Positions 9,358 to 18,730 are shown, numbered from the stretch's first letter. The stretch is DNA of 64,000 nt from Aeromonas salmonicida subsp. salmonicida (GCF_001643305.1 NZ_LSGW01000032.1:1-64000); one strand, 5' to 3'. Notes: generated from the letters alone by a model not told the origin. Numbers and translations are program-made.

Positions 9358-11004
9358 ATGAAGAGATCAAGAGAGTGGTTTCTCATCCCCCTGGCACTGA
9401 TACTGGCCAGCGGAGCCTTGCTATTGCCACTCTGGTTACAGGGGGGGAGCCAGGGGCATGACCTGTTTCATCATCTGCTTTCCGGCCACTATTTTGCACA
9501 GCAACTGTGGCAGGGGGAGAGCTACCCACGCTGGTTGATGGCCATGAATGGCGGCTTTGGCAGCCCCACCTTCTTCTTTTATCCCCCTTTGCCCTACTAT
9601 GCCAGCGCCCTGTTTGCCGGCCCCCAGGCCCCCCTTCATCACGCCATCACGCCCTTGCTCTGGAGCGCCAGTCTGGCCTTGCTGCTATCCGGCCTCTTTG
9701 CCTATCTCTGGCTGCGCAGTTTTGCCTCCCCCTTGCGGGCCCTGGCCGCCACCCTGCTCTATCTCGCCTTGCCTTATCATCTGGGCATGGATCTCTATGC
9801 CCGCTTTGCCCTGGCCGAATTCTGGGCTTTCGTCTGGGCTCCCCTGATCTTGCTGGGACAAGATCTTGCCAACCAACGCAGTCGCAAGGGACTCCCCTTG
9901 CTGACTCTGGCGCTGGCATTGCTGGCGTTTTCTCACCTCCCCAGCCTGCTGCTGATGATGGGGCTGATCACACTGCGCGCCCTGCTGCAAGCCTGGCGAT
10001 CCCGCATCCTGTTTCCGATCCAGCTAGTGGCAACGGCCCAAGTGCTGGGGCTGGTCATGGCTGCGACCCTGCTGCTGCCAGCCCTGCTGGATCAAGGCGC
10101 CATCTCCATGGAGTTGATGCGGGGCGGCATGTTCGACTTCAGACGCAACTTTCTCGACCGTTTGCCCTCTGGCTGGGGTGACTGGCGCTTTCGCGGCCAC
10201 CTGGCCTGGCAAAGCATGCTGACCATGGGGCTGCTGCTGGTCGCCTGGGCGGCGACCCGTGAGCCACGTCATCCCGAATTATTGATGTGGGGGATCATAG
10301 GGTCAGTCTCCTTTCTCATGATGCTGCCCCTGAGCGAGCCCATCTGGCATCTGCTGCCACCGTTGCAACGGGTGCAATTTCCCTGGCGGTGCAACCTGAT
10401 CCTGGCCCTGGCAACGGTGGCCGTAGTGGCGCTGGGCACCCCTGTCGACCGGCCCTGGCAGTGGATCTGGTGGGGCCTGCTGCTGGTCACGCTCGTCTCC
10501 AGCCTTGCCTATGTGGCTTACTCCCCTCTCACCCAGGCACCGCGCAAGGACATGATTGAGAGCGAATTCGACAGCAAGCGCAGTGCCCAGGAATATCGCC
10601 CCAATCAGGTACCCAGAGGGCAGTTCACTCCGACCTTGCTCGCCTGGAAAGGGGAGTTTCAACCCCCCGTCACCACAGAGCAGCCGGGGGCTGCGTGGAA
10701 GATCATTCGCTGGCAACCCAGATGGCTGGAGCTGGACGTGAAGGCGCAGCAGCCCACCAAGCTCATACTGCACCAATATGACTACCCCGGCTGGCAGGCC
10801 AGACTGGATGATTCGCTGGCACTCGCTGTCAGTGCAAACCGGCAAGGACTGCTGCAGGTCTGGATACCGGCGGGTCAGCACACCCTCACTCTCAAGCTGG
10901 CGGCACGCTGGCCAGAGCAGTGGGGGATTGGGATCTCCCTGTTCGGCTGGCTCTGCTGGCTGGTGCTCGCCTGCCTGGGGGCCAACATCCCAAAAAGAGT
11001 GTGA
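9358..11004 (+). CDS. Large polytopic membrane protein, GT-C / PTPS-related type
   Basis: This 548-residue protein has about ten membrane helices in its first 400 residues and a soluble C-terminal domain of about 110 residues before a last helix. The N-terminal loop motif (GHDLFHHLLSGHYFAQQLWQG) and the NGGFGSPTFFFYPPLPYY motif are typical of bacterial membrane proteins annotated as 6-pyruvoyl-tetrahydropterin synthase-related, which resemble YfhO and GT-C glycosyltransferases. The ATG at 9358 follows AAGTGAG; a GTG at 9346 is an alternative. It is the second putative glycosyltransferase in a row, suggesting one cell-surface modification pathway. Confidence 0.65.
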   Translation: MKRSREWFLIPLALILASGALLLPLWLQGGSQGHDLFHHLLSGHYFAQQLWQGESYPRWLMAMNGGFGSPTFFFYPPLPYYASALFAGPQAPLHHAITPLLWSASLALLLSGLFAYLWLRSFASPLRALAATLLYLALPYHLGMDLYARFALAEFWAFVWAPLILLGQDLANQRSRKGLPLLTLALALLAFSHLPSLLLMMGLITLRALLQAWRSRILFPIQLVATAQVLGLVMAATLLLPALLDQGAISMELMRGGMFDFRRNFLDRLPSGWGDWRFRGHLAWQSMLTMGLLLVAWAATREPRHPELLMWGIIGSVSFLMMLPLSEPIWHLLPPLQRVQFPWRCNLILALATVAVVALGTPVDRPWQWIWWGLLLVTLVSSLAYVAYSPLTQAPRKDMIESEFDSKRSAQEYRPNQVPRGQFTPTLLAWKGEFQPPVTTEQPGAAWKIIRWQPRWLELDVKAQQPTKLILHQYDYPGWQARLDDSLALAVSANRQGLLQVWIPAGQHTLTLKLAARWPEQWGIGISLFGWLCWLVLACLGANIPKRV

Positions 11005-11009
11005 CCCGG

Positions 11010-11089
11010 ACAGGGGTGATAGCGTGACGGGGGGAGGGCTTGGGCATAGTCCTGCCCAAGTCTGCCAAAACTGATAGACTCACCCCTGT
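11010..11089. other. Symmetrical nested inverted repeats before bcr
   Basis: An outer 10-bp perfect inverted repeat (11010-11019 ACAGGGGTGA with 11080-11089 TCACCCCTGT) encloses an inner 8-bp one (11039-11046 CTTGGGCA with 11053-11060 TGCCCAAG). The two 19-base gaps on either side of the inner hairpin are equal. The block ends 40 bases before the bcr start, so it may be an operator pair, an attenuator or a terminator for the gene upstream. Confidence 0.5.
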
Positions 11090-11129
11090 TACCTTATTTC
11101 ACGCGAACTTGCTCACGATCGGACATCCC

Positions 11130-12289
11130 ATGCCCCAACCCTTACCCCTATCTCCCCGCTTTCTGTTTATCCTGCTTGGCGCTCTGGCGGGCCTGACCCC
11201 GCTGGCGGTCGACATGTACCTGCCCGCTATTCCGGCCATCGCCCGGGATCTGGCCACCAGCATAGACGGGGCCCAGCTCACCATCAGTGCCTTCCTCGGT
11301 GGCTTTGCCATCGGCCAGCTGTTTTACGGCCCGCTGGCAGACAGCTATGGCCGCAAACCGGTCATCCTTGCGGGGCTCACCATGTTTGCCATCGCGTCTG
11401 TGGGCTGCGCCATGGCCGACTCCCTGCCCGAGCTGCTGGCTTATCGGATGCTGCAATCGGGGCGGCGGGCTCGGTGGTGGTCAATGCACTGCTGCGAGAT
11501 CTGTTTGAAAAGGATGCATTTTCCCGCGCCATGTCGTTTGTCATCCTGGTGATGACACTGGCACCGCTGGTTGCCCCCGTGATCGGCGGCTACATCAGCG
11601 CCCACAGCGACTGGCGCGTGATCTTCTGGCTGCTGGTGGGGATCAGCCTGCTGGTCTGCGTGGTGATGCAGTGGAAAATTCAGGAGACCTTGAAGCCTGA
11701 GCACAGACAACCGCTCAAGCTGGGCCAGATCCTGAAGAACTACTGGAGTGTGCTCTCCCATCGCGGTGCCATGGGTTATGTGCTGTGCGGATCCCTGTCG
11801 AGCTCCGGCATGTTTGCCTTTATCAGCGCATCCCCTTATGTCTACATCGAATATTTCAAGGTGCCGACCGAGCACTACGGCTGGTTGTTCGGCCTCAATA
11901 TCCTGCTGATGATGCTGGTCACCTTCGTCAACAGCCGGTTGGTGAAAGGGGTGGGCGCCGAGCGCATGCTGCAATACGGGCTGCTGATGCTGCCTTGTGC
12001 CGGCGGCCTGTGGGGCATCGTCATCCCTGTGGTGCTGTTTGTCGGTCACATCAGTCTGGTGGGGGCCAACGCCATGACGGGACTGATGGGGCACTTTCCC
12101 CAATCGGCGGGCACGGCCTCCGCGCTGGCCGGCACCCTGCGTTTTGGCATCGGCGCCGTGGTCGGCATCCTGGTCAACCTCGACCCACCGCAATCCCCGC
12201 TGCCCATGGCCATCGCCATCGCCGGCTGCGGCTTTGGTTCGGCCATCAGTTACTGGCTGCTGACCGGCAAGCGATCTGCTGTGGCCTGA
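11130..12289 (+). pseudogene. bcr: Bcr/CflA-family drug efflux transporter, frameshifted
   Basis: The first part (from ATG 11130) gives helices 1-4 of an MFS transporter, with the family motif DMYLPAIP in helix 1 and the loop 2-3 signature GQLFYGPLADSYGRKP. Near 11455-11462 the frame changes. From about 11463 the next frame continues with SVVVNALLRDLF, then the remaining helices to YWLLTGKRSAVA. Together they make a full Bcr/CflA protein (bicyclomycin, sulfonamide and similar exports, proton-driven). The net loss is 1, 4 or 7 bases and lies next to a GGGG run. As read, the protein ends after about 140 residues. Alternatives are a sequencing error or a recent mutation. Confidence 0.85.
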
Positions 12290-12313
12290 TTATCTACACC
12301 TCGCTATGATCCT

Positions 12314-12346
12314 GAAAAAGCCCTGTCTGCATGACAGGGCTTTTTT
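12314..12346. terminator. Bidirectional terminator between bcr and nhaD
   Basis: A stem of about 13 bp (AAAAAGCCCTGTC / GACAGGGCTTTTT) with a 5-nt loop lies between convergent genes. T-runs on both strands make it work in both directions. Confidence 0.9.
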
Positions 12347-12350
12347 GTAT

Positions 12351-12380
12351 CAAGAGTCGGCTGGGGACAACCGACTCTTG
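12351..12380. other. Second hairpin downstream of nhaD
   Basis: A perfect 10-bp inverted repeat (CAAGAGTCGG / CCGACTCTTG) with a 10-nt loop lies between the terminator and the nhaD stop codon. It has no T-tract. It probably protects the nhaD transcript end or reinforces termination. Confidence 0.5.
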
Positions 12381-12409
12381 CCTCGGTCGGGTCAGACGCC
12401 ACGTGTGTA

Positions 12410-13834
12410 TCAGAACATGGCACTGTTGAGCCAGAGATGCGCACCTATGCTCACCAGATAGCCGAGCAGGATGGCCGGTAACCACTTGAGATGGCTAAAG
12501 AAGGTATACATGCCGTGCGCCTGCCCCATCAGAGCGACCCCTGCCGCAGAGCCGATGGAGAGCAGGCTGCCCCCCACACCGGCTGTCAGGGTCACCAGCA
12601 GCCACTGACCCAGCGCCATGTCCGGGTTCATCGACAACACGGCAAACATCACAGGAATATTGTCGATAACGGAGGAGAGCAAACCGATAAAGATGTTCGC
12701 CATCGTCGGGTTGCCACCGTCATACAGCAAGTGTGACACCAGCTCCAGATAGCCCATGAACCCCAGGCCCCCCACGCACATCACGACGCCATAGAAGAAC
12801 AGCAGTGTGTCCCACTCCGCCTTGGCCACCTTGTTGAAGACATCAAATGGCACTATGGAGCCGAGACGACGCAGCCGTTCGTGATCCCCGGTGCGCTCAT
12901 AGAGTGCCCGCTTGCGCGCCAGGGAGTGCGGCAGTGACTTGCGCAGATAGAAGCCGAAAAATTGCAGGTATCCCAGACCCAGCATCATGCCGAGCACAGG
13001 GGGCAGATGCAGAAAACTGTGGCAGAGCACAGCCGTGGTGATGGTCAGCAGAAACAGCAGCACTATGCGCCTGGCCCCCCGCTTCAAATCGACATCCTCA
13101 CTGGCGGCATCGGGCACATGACGAGGCACCATCAGACTCATCAGCAGGGCTGGCACCAGAAAATTGAGCAGGGACGGAATGAACAGGGCGAAAAACTGGC
13201 CAAATTGCACCTTGCCAGCCTGCCACACCATCAGGGTGGTGATGTCGCCAAAGGGGCTGAAGGCACCGCCGGCATTGGCCGCGATCACGATATTGATGCA
13301 GGCAAGATTGATGAAGCGTCGATCCCCGTTGGCGACTTTCAGCACAACGGCGCACATCAAGAGTGCAGTGGTGAGGTTGTCGGCCACCGGCGAGATGCAA
13401 AATGCCAGCCCCCCCGTCAGCCAGAACAGGGTTCGCAACTGAAAGCCGGACCGGATAAGCCAGGCCCTGAGCGCATCGAACAGATTTCTGTCTTCCATGG
13501 CGTTGATGTAGGTCATCGCCACCAGCAGAAACAGCATCAGCTCGGCATATTCGAGCAGGGTGTGGCGAAATGCCTGCTCTGCGGCCGGGCTCATGCCATT
13601 TTGCGCGTAGGCAATCCCGATCAGGATCCAGATCACGCCGGCGGCCACCAGCACGGGTTTTGACTTGCGCAGTTGCAGATACTCTTCGGCCATCACCAGC
13701 GCATAGGCCAATACGAACAGGCCCACGCAAAACAGGCCGATAGTGGACAGGGTTAACGGAATGGGGCCGCTACTGGCCTGGGCAGGAGAGATGAACAGGG
13801 ACAGCAATACGGCAAAGCGGGTGAGCACAGACAT
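12410..13834 (-). CDS. nhaD: NhaD-type sodium/proton antiporter
   Basis: This 474-residue inner-membrane protein starts with a hydrophobic N-terminus (LSLFISPAQA) and has about 12 further helices. It carries conserved ion-transporter motifs PVADNLTTALLM and VIAANAGGAFSPFGDITTLMVW, plus SSVIDNIPVMFAVL in the second half. These are typical of NhaD antiporters (IT superfamily), which export sodium in exchange for protons at alkaline pH. I chose the ATG at 13834, which follows AAAGGAAGAGG, over an in-frame start 14 codons upstream. It is transcribed towards bcr and ends at a shared terminator. Confidence 0.9.
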   Translation of the reverse strand: MSVLTRFAVLLSLFISPAQASSGPIPLTLSTIGLFCVGLFVLAYALVMAEEYLQLRKSKPVLVAAGVIWILIGIAYAQNGMSPAAEQAFRHTLLEYAELMLFLLVAMTYINAMEDRNLFDALRAWLIRSGFQLRTLFWLTGGLAFCISPVADNLTTALLMCAVVLKVANGDRRFINLACINIVIAANAGGAFSPFGDITTLMVWQAGKVQFGQFFALFIPSLLNFLVPALLMSLMVPRHVPDAASEDVDLKRGARRIVLLFLLTITTAVLCHSFLHLPPVLGMMLGLGYLQFFGFYLRKSLPHSLARKRALYERTGDHERLRRLGSIVPFDVFNKVAKAEWDTLLFFYGVVMCVGGLGFMGYLELVSHLLYDGGNPTMANIFIGLLSSVIDNIPVMFAVLSMNPDMALGQWLLVTLTAGVGGSLLSIGSAAGVALMGQAHGMYTFFSHLKWLPAILLGYLVSIGAHLWLNSAMF

Positions 13835-13943
13835 GGGCCTCTTCCTTTTGGAACCATCTGGCTGTGATGCTAGCACCTGGATGAAAACAAAAGTTCATCC
13901 AGGTCAATGAATTATCAATTAATGTGCGGCCGGACCCAAACCC

Positions 13944-14411
13944 TTATTTCTTGCCAAAGCCCGACAGCTTGAGGGTGTAGCCAGCGCTGTTTTGCCAGGC
14001 ATCCAGGCCACTGCGGTTGTTGCCCGCCACCAGACTGGCGGCCAGGCTCGGGCTGTTGAACAGCTGGTCGGCGGTGAACACAAACCCCCCTTCACTGCGC
14101 GGGGTGAGGATCCCCTTGCCCAGCAGCTCCTGGCGCAGTTCGATCACGGCTTCGCGCAGGGAGGCTGCATCCTCGCCATTGGCAGTGGATCCCGCCAGCA
14201 CCATGAAGCCGGGATTTTGCCGCTTGCCCACAGGATAACCGTGAGCTTCGGCCCCCTTGCCGTTGAAGTGGTATAGCTCGCGCTCCCCGGGCTTGTTGTC
14301 GGAGAGCGCCTTTTGAAGGGTCATCAGCTCGTTATAAATCTCGATGGGGACGACGGCAGCCTGCTTGTTGCCCTTGCTATCGATGATAAAACTGACTTGC
14401 TTGTGTAACAT
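13944..14411 (-). CDS. DUF4357 domain protein
   Basis: The product is 155 residues. The C-terminal 55 residues (LFNSPSLAASLVAGNNRSGLDAW) match the DUF4357 pattern found at the end of restriction-modification-related and GIY-YIG proteins. The N-terminal 35 residues (FIIDSKGNKQAAVVPIEIYNELM) resemble the start of Phd/YefM-like antitoxins, but no toxin gene is adjacent. It diverges from the ABC operon, sharing the region with the clustered TGATCA sites. The function is unknown. Confidence 0.75.
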   Translation of the reverse strand: MLHKQVSFIIDSKGNKQAAVVPIEIYNELMTLQKALSDNKPGERELYHFNGKGAEAHGYPVGKRQNPGFMVLAGSTANGEDAASLREAVIELRQELLGKGILTPRSEGGFVFTADQLFNSPSLAASLVAGNNRSGLDAWQNSAGYTLKLSGFGKK

Positions 14412-14467
14412 CCTTGCTCATCCTGTGACCCATGGAAGCTCCTATTCTAACCACCTCTGCCAAGCGG

Positions 14468-14547
14468 GATCCAGCGAGGATCCTCACCTCTTTTGCTGGG
14501 GTGATCACTAACTGGCTCTCTTGATCAATCGCAAGGCGTGTTGATCA
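14468..14547. promoter_or_regulatory. Cluster of five GATC sites, three as TGATCA 20 bp apart
   Basis: In the region between two divergent genes, TGATCA occurs at 14502, 14522 and 14542, exactly 20 bases apart, which puts them on one face of the helix. Two further GATC sites (both GGATCC) lie at 14468 and 14479. Five GATC sites in 80 bases is far above the chance rate of about one per 256. This could be a repeated operator or a Dam-methylation-sensitive control region. Confidence 0.5.
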
Positions 14548-14608
14548 TTCCCGGCCGTGGTAGCGTAGATGACATGATGAAAGCCATTGACCATCAAGCG
14601 GTTATCCC

Positions 14609-15290
14609 ATGCTGACCCTGCGCAACCTCTGCAAGAGCTTTGATAACGGCAGCGAACGCCTGCCGCTGTTCCACAGTCTGGACCTCACTCTGACCGCTGG
14701 CGAGACAAGCTTGCTGCTGGGGCAGAGCGGCTGTGGCAAGTCGACCCTGCTCAACCTGATAGCCGGCCTGCTCCCCCCGGATGAGGGGGGAGATCTGGCT
14801 GGGGGAAACCCGGCTAGACACCCAATCCCCGGATGAACGGGCCCGCCTGCGCGGCCGGCATTTTGGCATCGTCTATCAGGATTTCAACTTGCTGCCGACC
14901 CTGACAGTGGAGAAGAACCTCTGCCTGCCCCTTTCGATCAACGGCCTGCCACGCCATGAGACAGAGATTGACGATTTGCTGAAAAGGCTCGATCTCGTCC
15001 ACAAGCGCCACGCCTGGCCGGAGCAGCTTTCCGGCGGCCAGCGCCAGCGGGTGGCACTGGCCCGCGCCCTCATTCACAAGCCCCGCTGGCTGTTGGCCGA
15101 CGAACCCACGGGGAGCCTCGATGAGCACAACGCCGAGCAGGTGATGGCACTGATGATGGAAGCGGTGCGTGAAACCGGCGCGGGTCTGTTGCTGGTGAGC
15201 CACAATCCCGCCTATGGCGCCCTGGCAGACAGAGTGCTTCGCCTCGAAGGGGGCCAGCTGATTGAGCTCAAGGGGGCGCACCATGAGTGA
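14609..15290 (+). pseudogene. ABC transporter ATPase (LolD/MacB type), frameshifted
   Basis: The first frame (from ATG 14609) has the Walker A motif GQSGCGKST. After PPDEG the reading frame is lost in a run of six G at 14785-14790. Removing one G joins it directly to the second frame, which reads GEIWLGETRLD, then the Q-loop (VYQDFNLLP), the signature LSGGQRQRVALARAL, Walker B WLLADEPTGSLD and the H-loop SHN. The joined protein, about 226 residues, is a complete LolD/MacB-type ATPase for the FtsX permease that follows. The extra G may be a sequencing error or a true slippage mutation; as read, the protein ends soon after Walker A. Confidence 0.88.
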
Positions 15291-15317
15291 GGCCAGCCGT
15301 GATCGCGAGGCCGCCTT

Positions 15318-17666
15318 ATGCTGCCGCTGAAGGCGCTGCTGCGCCTCTATCGCTGGCATCCCTGGCTGCTGCTGATGAGTCTGACCGGGCTCATGTTGGG
15401 GGTCTCGCTGGTGGTGGCCATTGATCTGCTCAACCACAGCGCCAGCACCAACTTCGTCGCAGCCCGCACCCAGCTGGCGGGAGATGCCAACTATCGACTG
15501 GCCCCGAGCGGTCGCCTGGATGAGCAGCTTTACGTCAAACTGGTGCGCAGCCAACCAAGCCTCAATGCCATGCCACAGCTGCACGCCTGGCTCAAAGATG
15601 AGCAGGGTCGCAGCGTCCAGTTGCTGGGGATGGATCTCTTCAACCCCGGCCCCCTGAGCCAGCTGTTTGCCAGCGCGAGTAAAGAAGCCCCCTCTTTTTC
15701 CCTGAACCAGGCAGACAGCGTCTGGCTGGCGACGCCGGAGGCCAAACGGCTAGGCTGGATGCAGGGCCAGTCCCGCACCTTTGTGCTGAGCGGCGGTGGC
15801 GAGGGTGATCGCCCGCTGATCCTGACGCTCGCCGGCACCTTCGAGCCCGGCGCCGTGCCCATGGAACGGCTGCTGGTGACCGACATAGGTCTGGCCCAAC
15901 ACATGCTGGGCAAGGCAGGAAGGCTGGATCGCATCGTGTTCAAGCTAAGTAACGCCGAGGCCCGCACACTGCAAGCGACCCTGCAAGCCTATCTCCCCCA
16001 TCAGCCGCTCTGGCTCGAGCCCATCAGCCCGGCGCTCGATGCCAACCAGCTCGGCGATGCGCTGGCGCTCAACCTCACCGCCCTCTCTCTGCTCGCCATG
16101 GCGGTGGGACTGTTTCTGGTGTTCAATGCCCAGCGCTTTGTGCAGAGCGTGCGTCGCCCCCAGCTGGCCCAGCTGATCATTCTGGGGCTGCCGCCTCGCC
16201 GGGTCCTGCACTGGCTGGTACTGGAGCTGCTCCTTCTCGCCACTCTGGGCACCCTGCTCGGACTGGTGCTCGGCAGCCTCCTGGCCCTCACCCTCATGGG
16301 ACAACTGACCCAGGCGCTGGCCGACCTTTATGGCCCCAATCCCATCGACCTGCTGCGCCTCTCCCCCATCAGCCTGTTCAAGGCACTGCTGATTGGCCTT
16401 GGCGGGACACTTGCCGCCAACCTGCCCGGCTGGTGGCAACTGCTGCGCCAGTCCCCCCTTGAGCTTCGTGAGGGCAGCAGCCGCCCCGCCACCCATCCGT
16501 GGCGTCGGCGCTGGCTCGCCATGGCGCTCTGGCTGCCGGATGCCCTGCGCTGGGTGCTGGGTCAGTTGCGCCTGCGCATGGGTCGCCAGCACGGGCGCAG
16601 CAACCTGACCGCCCAACTGGCGGTAGCCGAGACCCAATATCATCTGGATCGCACCGCCATCGCCGTCATGGCACTGCAACTGGCCATCGCCGCAGCCATC
16701 GGCATAGGCGTCATGGTGTCGAGCTTTCGCTCGAGCGTGGAGATCTGGCTGGACCAGCGTCTGGCCGCCGATCTCTATGTCACCGCCCCCAAGGGCGCGG
16801 CGGGCGGCAGGGGCATACTGAACAAGGTCACCCTGGATGCCATTCTCGCCAACCCCGCCGTAGAGCAAGCCTCGCGGCGTTCTGTGCAGTCCGCCCGCTG
16901 GCAGGGGCAGCCCATCGAGTGGGCACAAATGGACTTTATCCCGCCCCTCAAAGCGGCCTATCCCCTGCTGGCCGGTCGCTGGCCCGCGACCCCAGACGAG
17001 GTGCTGGCAAGCGAACCCCTGACGGTGCGACTCGGAGTCAGAGTGGGCCAGACGCTCAGCATCACCAGCGAACAGGGCCTAAGGCAGCTCACCGTTACCG
17101 GCGTCTATCAGGATTACGGCAGCGACAAGGGGCAAGTTCTGCACGCCTTTGAAGATGGCCCAGTGCAATCCCTCGCCCTCTTTAGCAAAACGCCGGAGCA
17201 ACTGGCCGACAGCCTGCGCACCCGTTTTGGCGAAAGGGTCAACCTGCTGGCGGCCCCTGCCATTCACGCCGCCGCCCTCAAGGTGTTCGATCAGACCTTT
17301 GTGGTGACCGAGTTGCTTAAACTGCTGATCCTGGGCATCGCCTTCGTCGGCATAGGCTCGGCCTTCATGGTGCTGGGGCTGGCAAGGCGCAGCGAGTTGC
17401 AGACCTTGCAGAGTCTGGGATTGAGCCCGCGTCATTGTCGCCGCCTGCTGGTGTGGCAAGGTGCGGGCCTGGGGCTGCTCACCGCGCTGCTGGCGCTGCC
17501 AGTGGGTTATGGGCTGGCCTGGGTGCTGATCGAGGTGGTCAACCCCCGCGCCTTTGGCTGGCGTCTCGCCTTCGAGGCCGCCCCCTTGCATGCCGTCACG
17601 GCCCTGTTGCTGGCCCCTGTGTGCGCGGCGCTCGCATCCTGGTTTGCCGCAAGGAAAGTGGTATGA
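15318..17666 (+). CDS. FtsX-family ABC transporter permease
   Basis: This 782-residue inner-membrane protein has the type VII ABC permease layout. There is one N-terminal helix (about 15-37) and a periplasmic domain, then three helices (about 245-355). A second helix near 440-465, a second periplasmic domain and three C-terminal helices (about 660-780) complete a duplicated FtsX unit. Such permeases (LolCE, MacB, AttFG-like) move lipids or lipoproteins or act mechanically on periplasmic partners. A GAGG site precedes the ATG. Its stop overlaps the next start (ATGA), so the lipocalin-like protein is translationally coupled. Confidence 0.88.
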   Translation: MLPLKALLRLYRWHPWLLLMSLTGLMLGVSLVVAIDLLNHSASTNFVAARTQLAGDANYRLAPSGRLDEQLYVKLVRSQPSLNAMPQLHAWLKDEQGRSVQLLGMDLFNPGPLSQLFASASKEAPSFSLNQADSVWLATPEAKRLGWMQGQSRTFVLSGGGEGDRPLILTLAGTFEPGAVPMERLLVTDIGLAQHMLGKAGRLDRIVFKLSNAEARTLQATLQAYLPHQPLWLEPISPALDANQLGDALALNLTALSLLAMAVGLFLVFNAQRFVQSVRRPQLAQLIILGLPPRRVLHWLVLELLLLATLGTLLGLVLGSLLALTLMGQLTQALADLYGPNPIDLLRLSPISLFKALLIGLGGTLAANLPGWWQLLRQSPLELREGSSRPATHPWRRRWLAMALWLPDALRWVLGQLRLRMGRQHGRSNLTAQLAVAETQYHLDRTAIAVMALQLAIAAAIGIGVMVSSFRSSVEIWLDQRLAADLYVTAPKGAAGGRGILNKVTLDAILANPAVEQASRRSVQSARWQGQPIEWAQMDFIPPLKAAYPLLAGRWPATPDEVLASEPLTVRLGVRVGQTLSITSEQGLRQLTVTGVYQDYGSDKGQVLHAFEDGPVQSLALFSKTPEQLADSLRTRFGERVNLLAAPAIHAAALKVFDQTFVVTELLKLLILGIAFVGIGSAFMVLGLARRSELQTLQSLGLSPRHCRRLLVWQGAGLGLLTALLALPVGYGLAWVLIEVVNPRAFGWRLAFEAAPLHAVTALLLAPVCAALASWFAARKVV

Positions 17667-18730
17667 AAAAACGCAATGTCTGGCTACTGCTGCTCACTTG
17701 CACCCTGTATGGCGGGGCGGCCTGGGCCAACGATCTGGGCACCATCCTCGGTGGCCGCAGCGATCAGTTCAAAAAGGCCCTGCCGGGCCAGCCCATCACG
17801 CTGCCCGCCGATCACGCTGCCCACCCCGACTACCGCTCCGAGTGGTGGTATCTCACCGGCAACCTCAAGGATGAGCAGGGGCGCGAATATGGCATGCAGT
17901 GGACCCTGTTTCGCCAGGGTATTGAGCAGCAGATAAAAACGGACAACGCCTGGCTCACTCCCCAGCTCTGGCTGGCCCAGTTTGCCATCACTGACCTCGG
18001 CAAAGGCAGCCACCAACAGGATGAGCGCACCAGCCGTCAGGGCCCCGGACTCGCGGGTGCCAGCGGCGGCGAGTACTGGCTCAGGGAATGGGTGCTTGCC
18101 TCACAGGGGAAAGCATTCTTTCCCGCCACCCTCAAAGTGCAGAGCAAGATTGGCGAGCTGAACCTCAAGGTCGATGCCGCCAAGCCGGTGGTCTTGCAGG
18201 GCAAGCAGGGTTACAGCGAGAAGAGCCCGGGCAACGCCTCGTTTTACTACTCCTACCCACGCTTGACGCTCACCGGCACTTTGACCCTCGATGGCGAGGC
18301 GCGCCAGGTCACGGGTCAGGGCTGGTTTGATCATGAGTGGAGCAGCTCGGTACTGGCCGACTGGCAGTCAGGCTGGGACTGGTTCTCGCTGCAATTAAGC
18401 GATGGCCGCGAGCTGATGCTGTTTCGCCTGCGCACCAAGGAAGGTCGTCCCGAACCGGAGAACCGCTACGGCATCCTGATTGAACAGGACGGCAGCAGCC
18501 GGGTGCTCTCCCCCGACAGCATACGCCTCACCCCGGGCAAGACCTGGCGCGGCCCCAAGGGGCAGCCCTACCCCGTCGAATGGCAGCTAAGCGCTGGGGA
18601 TCTCAACCTCACCATTCGTGCCCGCCAGCCCAATCAGGCTATGACAGGCCGCTTTGACTATTGGGAGGGGGCAGTGACGGTATCAGGGGATGCAAAGGGG
18701 CTGGGGTATCTGGAGATGACGGGGTATTGA
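17663..18730 (+). CDS. AttH/CrtC-like lipocalin-domain exported protein
   Basis: This 355-residue protein has a signal peptide ending GGAAWA near residue 23. The motifs YRSEWWYLTGNL, MQWTLFR and GQGWFDHEWSSS are those of the AttH / carotenoid 1,2-hydratase-like family, which folds as two lipocalin-like barrels. AttH-type proteins are encoded with ABC transporters of the LolCDE kind, as here. It probably acts in the periplasm on a hydrophobic ligand handled by the transporter. Carotenoid hydration itself is unlikely, because no carotenoid genes are nearby. Confidence 0.85.
   Translation: MKKRNVWLLLLTCTLYGGAAWANDLGTILGGRSDQFKKALPGQPITLPADHAAHPDYRSEWWYLTGNLKDEQGREYGMQWTLFRQGIEQQIKTDNAWLTPQLWLAQFAITDLGKGSHQQDERTSRQGPGLAGASGGEYWLREWVLASQGKAFFPATLKVQSKIGELNLKVDAAKPVVLQGKQGYSEKSPGNASFYYSYPRLTLTGTLTLDGEARQVTGQGWFDHEWSSSVLADWQSGWDWFSLQLSDGRELMLFRLRTKEGRPEPENRYGILIEQDGSSRVLSPDSIRLTPGKTWRGPKGQPYPVEWQLSAGDLNLTIRARQPNQAMTGRFDYWEGAVTVSGDAKGLGYLEMTGY

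Noticed and set aside
14771-14790. Programmed frameshifting in the ABC ATPase
   Set aside because: There is no slippery heptamer with a following structure of the known type. A simple extra G explains it better.
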